From contig CABQJD010000005.1 of assembly GCA_902464405.1 (NCBI GenBank), positions 62,001 through 126,000 of the forward strand: a DNA stretch of 64,000 nucleotides, written 5' to 3'. This DNA comes from an uncultured Actinomycetaceae bacterium (GTDB taxonomy: Bacteria; Actinomycetota; Actinomycetes; Actinomycetales; Actinomycetaceae). The first letter of the stretch is position 1, and each line of letters begins with the position of its first letter. The notes under the pieces were generated by a model that searched no databases, had not been told where the DNA came from, and saw only the letters and a list, made by a program, of their open reading frames with translations. The translations under genes were made by a program, and so were the position numbers. Positions 32,771 to 40,099 of this stretch are shown in pieces.

Positions 32771-34951
32771 TCAACTTTTTACTTTGACGCTGAGAATATG
32801 AGCCACTTGCCCGTGAGGGTCGAGGCGTACGTATGGATTTTGATTCCATTCATAAGTTTCGCCATTCATCTCGTCATATACGTCGAGCACAGGTGCGCTA
32901 TCCCAGCGTGCGCAAGTGCCGAAGTGGCTCAGATCAAGATTGATGACGGCATCGCGTGAAGCATAAGGGTCTATATTGACTACAACGATCACCATATCGA
33001 CGTTTCCGTCGGGCGATTCTTCTGGCTGAGTCACCTTCGAGAAGCAGATCACTTTATCGGAGGTGGTTGGGTGGATTCTCACATCTCGAAGCCGACGCAA
33101 AGCGAGATGTTTATTGCGGATTTCATTGAGTTTGCCGAGCAGCTGGGAAATTCCATTAGCTTGGGCGCTTTCATAATCGCGCATCTTATACTCATATTTT
33201 TCGTTGTCGATCTGTTCTTCAGATCCTGGGCGAGCGATATTTTCAGCAAGCTCATAGCCAGAATAAATACCCCAGCAGGGAGAGCCAGTTGCTGCCAAGA
33301 CGGCTCGAATAGCAAATGCTGGCACTCCTCCTCGCTGCATATAGGGTGTGAGCACGTCATGTGTAGTGGGCCAGAAGCATGGGCGGAAGTGGCTGTCTGA
33401 GATACGCGAGACTTCCCACAAATAATCTTCCAACTCTTTCTTTTCGTTGCGCCACGGGAAGTATGTGTAGCTTTGCTGGAAGCCTACTTTGCCTAAGGTC
33501 TGCATCATCGGAGGATTCGTATGAGCTTCGCCCATAAACGTAATATTTGGGTGGGTCTGATGGAATTCTTCAAAGAGTCGCTGCCAGTAGTTCAACGGCT
33601 TTGTGTGAGGGTTGTCGATGCGAAACATCGTCACCCCGTGGCTGATCCACACTTCAAGCACACGCTTAATCTCTTGATAAATACCTTCTGGATCGTTATC
33701 GAAGTTAAGCGGATAAATATCCTGATATTTTTTCGGTGGGTTTTCGGCATAAGCAATTGTGCCGTCTGCTCTGGCTGTAAACCATTCAGGATGTTCGATA
33801 ACCCACGGATGATCGGGGGAACACTGTAGGGCTATGTCGAGAGCAACTTCCATACCGAGTTCGTGCGCTCGTGCGACGAAATGGTCAAAATCTTCAAACG
33901 TTCCTAAATCTGGGTGAATTGTATCGTGCCCGCCCTCTGAAGAACCGATTGCGTACGGAGAGCCAGGATCGCCAGGGAGTGCTGTGAGTGTATTGTTACG
34001 TCCTTTACGTGCAGTAGTGCCGATAGGGTTAATCGGTGTGAGATAGATGACGTCGAATCCCATAGCGGCAATGCGTTCGAGTTCTTTTTCTGCTGTCTTA
34101 AATGTGCCTGATACCCACATATCTTTTTCGCTATCGAAATAGCAACCGCATGTGCGCGGGAATATTTCATACCACGAGCCAACGAGAGCAGCTTCGCGCT
34201 CAACGCGAAGTTTATAGTGTGTAGATTCGCTGAGCAGTTCACGCAATGGATAGGTGGCGAGCGCAGCGTCTACTTCCGCTGATGTGGCAGCTTCAAATTT
34301 AAGTTTGGCACTCATGCGTTTCTTGCTCATCACGCTAATGAGATCGCGGATTGTGGCTCGTTCGGCCGATCCGCGAGGCATAGCGTTCATTGCCCGTTTC
34401 ATGATGGCAATGCCTTCAAGGAAGACGAGCTGAATATCCTGGTTGTTGCTGATCTTGATATCAGCAGTGTGGCGCCAGGTGCTGATAGGATCGCTCCATG
34501 CGCGCACTGCAAAGGTGTAGTCGCCAGGTTTCTTGGGTGTTAGCCACCCCTCATAACGAAATTCTCCTGGGCGTACATCGACCATCACTTTTTCTTGTAC
34601 CTGTGTGCCGTTAGCATCAAACAAAACACACGCTGCTCCGAAATAATCATGCCCTTCGCGAAAGATCGTGGCTTGTACAGGGAAGGCTTCATTTTCTACG
34701 CCTTTTGCTGGCCATATGCCATTTTCAACAACTGGCGTGATGTCTGTGATCGGGATACGTGTGATAGGGGTGTAGTTTGCTGCCAGCTGCTTAGAAGATT
34801 TTGTAGTTTTAGTGCCAGTGCTGCGCGATTTCTTTTCAGATGCTCGGGCTGTGGTCTTGGCAGCAGAGCGCCGCGTTGAAGTAGTGGAATTCTTTGAGCT
34901 GTGAGCGGCAGTTTCTGCAGACGCGCGAGTGCGAGATGAAGATGTAGTCAT
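32771..34951 (-). CDS. glgE: Alpha-1,4-glucan:maltose-1-phosphate maltosyltransferase
   Basis: A 726-aa GH13_3 enzyme that extends alpha-1,4-glucan with maltosyl units. The first 55 or so residues are a Ser/Thr/Arg/Lys/Ala tail that looks disordered. Then come the all-beta N-domain ('PITDITPVVENGIWPAKGVENEAFPV'), the helical bundle and the barrel with 'FDVIYLTPINPIG', the nucleophile Asp in 'MFRIDNPHTKP' (about residue 445) and the acid Glu in 'MGEAHTNP' (about 475). ATG 34951 has no Shine-Dalgarno; TAAAAT lies 7 nt upstream on the minus strand, so the mRNA may be leaderless. It heads glgE-mak-glgB. Confidence 0.95.
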   Translation of the reverse strand: MTTSSSRTRASAETAAHSSKNSTTSTRRSAAKTTARASEKKSRSTGTKTTKSSKQLAANYTPITRIPITDITPVVENGIWPAKGVENEAFPVQATIFREGHDYFGAACVLFDANGTQVQEKVMVDVRPGEFRYEGWLTPKKPGDYTFAVRAWSDPISTWRHTADIKISNNQDIQLVFLEGIAIMKRAMNAMPRGSAERATIRDLISVMSKKRMSAKLKFEAATSAEVDAALATYPLRELLSESTHYKLRVEREAALVGSWYEIFPRTCGCYFDSEKDMWVSGTFKTAEKELERIAAMGFDVIYLTPINPIGTTARKGRNNTLTALPGDPGSPYAIGSSEGGHDTIHPDLGTFEDFDHFVARAHELGMEVALDIALQCSPDHPWVIEHPEWFTARADGTIAYAENPPKKYQDIYPLNFDNDPEGIYQEIKRVLEVWISHGVTMFRIDNPHTKPLNYWQRLFEEFHQTHPNITFMGEAHTNPPMMQTLGKVGFQQSYTYFPWRNEKKELEDYLWEVSRISDSHFRPCFWPTTHDVLTPYMQRGGVPAFAIRAVLAATGSPCWGIYSGYELAENIARPGSEEQIDNEKYEYKMRDYESAQANGISQLLGKLNEIRNKHLALRRLRDVRIHPTTSDKVICFSKVTQPEESPDGNVDMVIVVVNIDPYASRDAVINLDLSHFGTCARWDSAPVLDVYDEMNGETYEWNQNPYVRLDPHGQVAHILSVKVKS

Positions 34952-34958
34952 ACTTTTA

Positions 34959-34964
34959 ATTTTA
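34959..34964 (-). promoter_or_regulatory. Candidate -10 for a leaderless glgE transcript
   Basis: On the minus strand TAAAAT occupies 34964-34959, 7 nt before the glgE ATG. A second hexamer, TATTCT, lies just upstream at 34969-34964 and would give a short leader instead. Confidence 0.4.
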
Positions 34965-35210
34965 GAATATCTGCGCACAGAAAATGTGATTTCTGCCTAT
35001 TTATTTTATTTTTATTTAGGCTGTGCGTTACTTCCGTGTATGTGTTTAGTGTATGCGTTTGCATATGCGTTATTTTCTTTTTCGTTGAGCATATTTATTC
35101 TTGGTGTGCCAACGTTTCTTTTCTCGTGTAGGTTGAAACAGAAGAGAAACTATGCTGATGAAGTGCTAAGGCTGGCAATTATCGGAATGTCTGTTTGTGC
35201 TGGAGGGTTG

Positions 35211-36530
35211 ATGAGAAAAAATTTGCTGGGTAGGAAGATACTAGCCCTCGCAGTTCCTTCTCTTGGCTCTCTTCTTGCGGAGCCTTTGATGGTGCTCGGA
35301 GATTCGGCAATGATTGGGCACGTTGGCACTGAAGAACTCGCAGGCCTCACTCTTGCTAGCTCTATCAACGTTTTTCTTGTGGGGATGTGTATCTTCTTAG
35401 TCTATACAACCACTGCTGTGGCAGCGCGTAAACTTGGGCAAGGCGATCAAAAAGGAGCAGTCAAAGCTGGAATAGATGGAATGTGGCTTGCGACGATTGT
35501 AGGAAGTTTCCTTGCGCTGTTCGTATATATTTCAGCGCCGCTCCTTATGGGCTTTTTTAACGCAAGCGATGCAGTATACGCCCAAGGGGTTAGATATCTG
35601 CGTTCCTCTTGTTGGAGCTTATTTCCGATGGCGTGGGTGCTTGCAGGCACGGGTGCGCTTCGCGGGCAGCTAGATACTCGCACCCCATTCCTTATATCGA
35701 TGAGTGGTGCTGTGTTTAACGTAGGTGTGAATGCGATTCTAATTTTTGGAGCGCATCTTTCAGTAGTTGGTGCGGGATATGGCACGTCGATTGCTTCATT
35801 TGCAATGGGGATTGCGTTTATTTTTCGTGTGACGGCAGGCGCGCGGCAATCACAGATGGAACTTCGCCCGCACTTCTCAGGTATTTTCAATGCTTTATGT
35901 GCTGGCGCACCGCTGATGATTCGTACTCTCACTATGCATGTTGTGATTATGGGAACTACGTGGGTAGCGGCAAGTCAGGGAGAAGTAGCTGTGGCAGGAA
36001 GGCAGATTGCCAACGTCACATGGGGTCTCACCGCCAATATTCTCGATGCTCTAGCAATTGCCGCCCAGGCTCTTATCGGTTATGAGCTTGGGCGTGGAGA
36101 GAAAAGCAGAGTACGTTTGCTTGTGCGGCAGCTGGCTGTGTGGGGTGTTGGAGCTGGCGTAGTCATTGGGCTGGTGACGGCAGCGGCGGCTCCTGTCTGG
36201 CCGCGCGTTTTCAGTTCGGATTTGCAGGTGGTTCAGGCGGCGATGTATGCGCTTGTCGTGAGCGCAATTTTCCAGCCTCTCGCCGGGATTGTGTTTATGT
36301 ATGATGGCGTGCTTATCGGAGCAAATGATTCTTGGTATCTTGCAAAGGCTGGAGTGGTGAATCTTGCGCTCTATGCTCCAGCGCTCTGGGCAGTGTGGGT
36401 ATATGCTCCGCAAGGTGCTTTGGGGCTTGTGTGGCTATGGGCGTGCTATTGCGGAGTATTTTTTGCTGCGCGTTTGCTTACGCTTAGCTTTCGTATTCGT
36501 CGCGATACGTGGATGGGGTTGAAGGCTTAG
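35211..36530 (+). CDS. MATE-family efflux transporter (DinF/NorM-like)
   Basis: A 439-aa membrane protein with twelve hydrophobic segments in two similar halves. The MATE features are 'RKILALAVPSLGSLLAEPLMVLGDSAMIGHVG' in helix 1 and the matching second-half region 'VAVAGRQIANVTWGLTANILDALAIAAQALIGYELG'. It exports cationic compounds or drugs by Na+ or H+ antiport; the ion is not evident. ATG 35211 has GGAGGG 4 nt upstream. An upstream extension of the frame to 34929 overlaps the glgE promoter region and is not part of the gene. Confidence 0.9.
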   Translation: MRKNLLGRKILALAVPSLGSLLAEPLMVLGDSAMIGHVGTEELAGLTLASSINVFLVGMCIFLVYTTTAVAARKLGQGDQKGAVKAGIDGMWLATIVGSFLALFVYISAPLLMGFFNASDAVYAQGVRYLRSSCWSLFPMAWVLAGTGALRGQLDTRTPFLISMSGAVFNVGVNAILIFGAHLSVVGAGYGTSIASFAMGIAFIFRVTAGARQSQMELRPHFSGIFNALCAGAPLMIRTLTMHVVIMGTTWVAASQGEVAVAGRQIANVTWGLTANILDALAIAAQALIGYELGRGEKSRVRLLVRQLAVWGVGAGVVIGLVTAAAAPVWPRVFSSDLQVVQAAMYALVVSAIFQPLAGIVFMYDGVLIGANDSWYLAKAGVVNLALYAPALWAVWVYAPQGALGLVWLWACYCGVFFAARLLTLSFRIRRDTWMGLKA

Positions 36531-36621
36531 TTGCAGCGAAATTTCGGGATATGCATTTAGTGCAAGCGGTGGTGTATTACAGGTGAATTAAGTGAAGAGA
36601 TACTGGTCATAAATTCGTTTC

Positions 36622-36678
36622 AAGCCTCTCTCCTATGATTAAAATAAGGGTACCCTAATTTATTTATTTGAGAGGCTT
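36622..36678 (+). promoter_or_regulatory. Promoter/operator with a Shine-Dalgarno-hiding inverted repeat
   Basis: AAGCCTCTC (36622-36630) pairs with GAGAGGCTT (36670-36678). The second arm contains the ribosome site GAGAGG of the next gene, so the hairpin would block translation if the first arm is transcribed. Between the arms lie TATGAT (36634-36639) and TAAAAT (36640-36645), both possible -10 elements, and the 10-bp palindrome AGGGTACCCT (36648-36657), a likely operator. Confidence 0.45.
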
Positions 36679-36680
36679 AA

Positions 36681-39600
36681 ATGAGAAATCTTTTCCTTGG
36701 CAATCTCCAACACGTGATTAAAGTTTCTATATCTTCAGCTATGGTTTGTTGTCTGGCGGGATCGCTTGCTTTTGTATCGAGTGCCTATGGCGCTGATGCA
36801 AAAGCAGAAAAATCTGCTACGACGCTTGATTCTGATGCCCGTAAATGGGCTGGTATTGATGGCACGCGATATGGAGATAGCATTCGTAAAACGTCTCGTA
36901 TCACTTATCCCGATGCTGGAAATGTGCCGCAGCTGACGTGCAATCTTGTTGGTGATATGCGTACCGACATGGTGTTTTTAGATCAGAAGAACCACCAGAT
37001 TCATATTGTTGATCATATTCCTTATGGTTCTGATGAATACGATCTTGAGCGTTCGATTAAAGATCAACCAGGTGCAGTCCATATCAATCTTCCTTCGGGC
37101 GATGGCTCTTGGCATATTGCTTGTGTAAAGAAAGCGCGCGGCGAGAACCCAGTGTTGGCTGTTGCAAATAAAATGAAAGTATATGTAAGCGCGGTTGATT
37201 CGTTAGCAGATGGTGAAGCATTTCCAACTGACGCTACATATACGTTTGGATCCGATGTCTTATCAATTGCTCCATTGACTTCTGGCATTGATACACCAGG
37301 AATGATTGTTGCTGCCCACAATAAAGTATTTGCTTTTGAACGTATCAAATCGGGCGAACAAACGGAAAATTCTGCATCGAATTTTTGGAATATTGGCAAC
37401 AGTACTTCGGTCACTGTAGCACCTTTGAATTATGCATTGGGCGAAGAGCTGACGATCGGTGTTGGCGTTGCTGAAGAAAACAGAGTTTATGCAATCTCGA
37501 TGGAGAATGCTAGTGGAGAAGCTGCAGACGAGGGTGTCGTAGTCCAGGCTAGTGGTGGCTCATTTGGTGCTTCACTGGTGGCAATCGGTGATGTGAATGG
37601 TGATGATATCAACGATTATGCTGTTGGCGCTCCAGGGGCCAACAGCAATGCTGGTGCTGTAGCTGTAATTTACGGAAGTACAATGACTACCGGCACGATA
37701 ACTGTTGATGTCTCCTCTACTTCAGATCTTTCTGTTCAGCAGGGTAAAGATCAGGCAGGAACTTTGATTCGCCAAGTTCATCGCGGTCGGATTGGTACAA
37801 GCCTTGCCTATGTAGCGCAATATGATGCACATAATCCAGGTGCGCTCGTTATTTCTCGTCCCGAAGATGAAGAGCATCCAGGTGCTGTTGTCGTCAGTGA
37901 GAAAGCGCTGAATAAGAATTGGAATACAGGGACGGGTCTGGCATCTATTCCTGCGAATCAGTCAGTTATTCTGGCCAGTGAAGAAGGAGGTGACGGAGAC
38001 GGCGGATTTTATGTAGGCGCTATCCCTCCTGCAGACTCTGATATTGACCTTTATGGTATTTATACTGCAGACAGCAAAGGTAAGGTGGACGTTTGGACTG
38101 TTGATATGCGTCGCCAAAATGAGACGACTGCTCCAGTAGAGCCTCGCTATCCTGCGCCTCCTGCCCCTAGTGCAGAGCCTGCTTATAAAACTCTGGATGA
38201 GGCTGATCGTAAGTCTTGGTTAGGTGGATTTACCACTGGTTTTGGCGGTGCGATTACCAGAGGAAGATGCGACGTGACGGGTGATGGAAAACCAGATCTC
38301 ATTAGTGGAAGTGCAATTCGGTCTGAATATAAATTCGATCCTTACTATGAAGATTCAACTTCGACGCATGGTTGGGTCTTTAACGTTACAGGCGCTATTG
38401 ATATTGTGCCAGGTGGGACGCCTGGAGGAAATATCGAAAATAATGGGCGCACAATAACTATCCTTGGACCTAAGAAAACGCAGGATCCTGCAGCAGATGC
38501 TGCAGCAGGTTTTAGCGTTGCCTGCCTAGGAGATGTTAATGGTGACGGCAGTGACGATATAGCTGCTTCTTCTGTGACGATGGGGCGTATCTGGGTGATT
38601 TATGGCGGTAAAGATCTGCATCGCACAGATCTCAATAATCTCGATTCTTCTAGAGGCTATATTGTTGATATGCCTTATCAGATGGGCGCTGCTGGATATC
38701 AGGTCACTCGGGTTGGCGATGTTGATCATGATACCTTTGCTGATCTCGGTTTTGTGGTAGCAAATACTCCTTTGGCTATGGGGGATCGAAGTCAGTCGTA
38801 CGGCACAGCGTTTATTGTGAAAGGCAATGCAGAAGGAAGGAATATAGACCTTAAGGATCTTGAAAAAAATAACTCAGACGTCATCTGGCGTGTTAATACT
38901 CCTAGAGGGCACACTCTCAACGCGTTTGCTTCTGTTGGGGATGTGAATGCTGATGGTCTTACGGATTATGTTTTAGCAGACTTCAATAGTTTCACAGATA
39001 AGGGAACAGTGCCAGGAAGTGCGTGGGTTGTTTATGGCAACGCACGATTCGAAAATATCGATCTCGATAATAATATTCCTGGGTATGAGCTTGTGATGTC
39101 TGACGATGCATCTTATCGTTTGGGTGCTGGCAATTCTATAGCACCAGCTGGTGACGTCAACAATGACGGCATTGGTGATTTTGTGATCGGATTCGATGGC
39201 GGCTCTATTCAGCATCAAACTAAAGGTGGAGTGGTGTTCGTTCCAGGCACAAAAAAGACAATTGCTAAACGTAATATTTCTCCACACGATCGCGCTAAAA
39301 CAGATGAAGATATTCGTGTTATCACTGGAGCAAGCGTCGGGAGTTCTTTTGGCTGGGCAGTAGATACTTTGCCAGTTTCACGTGAGAATCCTCAAGGTTT
39401 GCTTGCTGTAGGAGCAAGTGGACAAGGGGAGAACGGAGCTGCTTATATTCTTCAACTGAAGGATTTTCCGCAAGGGATAACCTCTATTGATGAGCTAGGT
39501 GAAAAAGTGAAGACAATTGAGAGCAGCGCAGAGCGTTCGAGGTTTGGTCGTTCGGTTGCTTTTATAGGCGATTATTTGGGTGCGTCTACTTTGACGATAG

Positions 39601-39944
39601 GCGGTGACGGCGTTATCGATAATCCTTCTATCGGTGAAGAAGGTTATGCTCATTCGGCGCATATTTTAGCTATCACTGCAGCAAAAGTGACTCCTGAGCA
39701 AAGTTCAACGAATAATTCTCAACAGATGGGTGGAAGTAATCTGAAGCCAAGTGTTGCTGGCAATATGGTTAAGCAGGCAGATATTTCTCTCGAGGCAAAA
39801 CGTGGTGTAAAGGCAGGAGTTTCTCATCTGCCTTTGACAGGTACCCATGCTGGATTGATGGCGGTATTCGTATGTTGCGCTGCTCTTGTGGCAGGAGGTT
39901 TTGCCTCGAAGCGCTGGAGTTTTTCCAGAGTCGAATCTGCGTAA
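36681..39944 (+). CDS. Large sortase-anchored FG-GAP repeat surface protein
   Basis: A 1087-aa exported protein with an N-terminal signal peptide of about 37 residues ('AMVCCLAGSLAFVSSAYG'). At least six calcium-loop/FG-GAP elements of the form GDVNxDGxxD start near residues 301, 529, 616, 677, 751 and 822, suggesting an integrin-alpha-like beta-propeller, perhaps two. A Pro-rich linker sits near 490 ('PRYPAPPAPSAEP'). The wall-sorting signal is LPLTG at about 1050, then a hydrophobic helix and 'KRWSFSRVESA'. ATG 36681 has GAGAGG upstream. The ligand is unknown; adhesion or polysaccharide binding is a reasonable guess. Confidence 0.88.
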   Translation: MRNLFLGNLQHVIKVSISSAMVCCLAGSLAFVSSAYGADAKAEKSATTLDSDARKWAGIDGTRYGDSIRKTSRITYPDAGNVPQLTCNLVGDMRTDMVFLDQKNHQIHIVDHIPYGSDEYDLERSIKDQPGAVHINLPSGDGSWHIACVKKARGENPVLAVANKMKVYVSAVDSLADGEAFPTDATYTFGSDVLSIAPLTSGIDTPGMIVAAHNKVFAFERIKSGEQTENSASNFWNIGNSTSVTVAPLNYALGEELTIGVGVAEENRVYAISMENASGEAADEGVVVQASGGSFGASLVAIGDVNGDDINDYAVGAPGANSNAGAVAVIYGSTMTTGTITVDVSSTSDLSVQQGKDQAGTLIRQVHRGRIGTSLAYVAQYDAHNPGALVISRPEDEEHPGAVVVSEKALNKNWNTGTGLASIPANQSVILASEEGGDGDGGFYVGAIPPADSDIDLYGIYTADSKGKVDVWTVDMRRQNETTAPVEPRYPAPPAPSAEPAYKTLDEADRKSWLGGFTTGFGGAITRGRCDVTGDGKPDLISGSAIRSEYKFDPYYEDSTSTHGWVFNVTGAIDIVPGGTPGGNIENNGRTITILGPKKTQDPAADAAAGFSVACLGDVNGDGSDDIAASSVTMGRIWVIYGGKDLHRTDLNNLDSSRGYIVDMPYQMGAAGYQVTRVGDVDHDTFADLGFVVANTPLAMGDRSQSYGTAFIVKGNAEGRNIDLKDLEKNNSDVIWRVNTPRGHTLNAFASVGDVNADGLTDYVLADFNSFTDKGTVPGSAWVVYGNARFENIDLDNNIPGYELVMSDDASYRLGAGNSIAPAGDVNNDGIGDFVIGFDGGSIQHQTKGGVVFVPGTKKTIAKRNISPHDRAKTDEDIRVITGASVGSSFGWAVDTLPVSRENPQGLLAVGASGQGENGAAYILQLKDFPQGITSIDELGEKVKTIESSAERSRFGRSVAFIGDYLGASTLTIGGDGVIDNPSIGEEGYAHSAHILAITAAKVTPEQSSTNNSQQMGGSNLKPSVAGNMVKQADISLEAKRGVKAGVSHLPLTGTHAGLMAVFVCCAALVAGGFASKRWSFSRVESA

Positions 39945-39970
39945 GCTTTCAAAGTAAAAAAATAAGAGAT

Positions 39971-40014
39971 AAAATTTCATTTTTACAGATGTGATTTTCT
40001 GTAAAAGAAATTTT
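39971..40014 (+). terminator. Terminator of the FG-GAP gene
   Basis: AAAATTTC and TTTTACAG (39971-39988, with a 2-nt bulge) pair with CTGTAAAA and GAAATTTT (39999-40014). The A/T-rich 16-bp stem ends in a T run, 27 nt after the stop codon. Confidence 0.7.
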
Positions 40015-40027
40015 TATCATATTAAAT

Positions 40028-40068
40028 GAGTGCCCTCCATTCTTTCAGAAGAAGAATGGAGGGCACTC
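40028..40068. terminator. Perfect 17-bp hairpin between convergent genes
   Basis: GAGTGCCCTCCATTCTT (40028-40044) pairs perfectly with 40052-40068 around a 7-nt loop. It lies 31 nt past the glgP end on the minus strand and directly after the FG-GAP terminator, so it probably blocks readthrough from both sides. Confidence 0.75.
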
Positions 40069-40099
40069 GCTATGTGAAGCTATAGCTTCCTAGCAATGC

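Noticed and set aside
34929..35210. In-frame hydrophobic extension of the MATE gene
   Set aside because: It overlaps the glgE start and promoter on the other strand, has no ribosome site, and family homology begins after GGAGGG-ATG at 35211.
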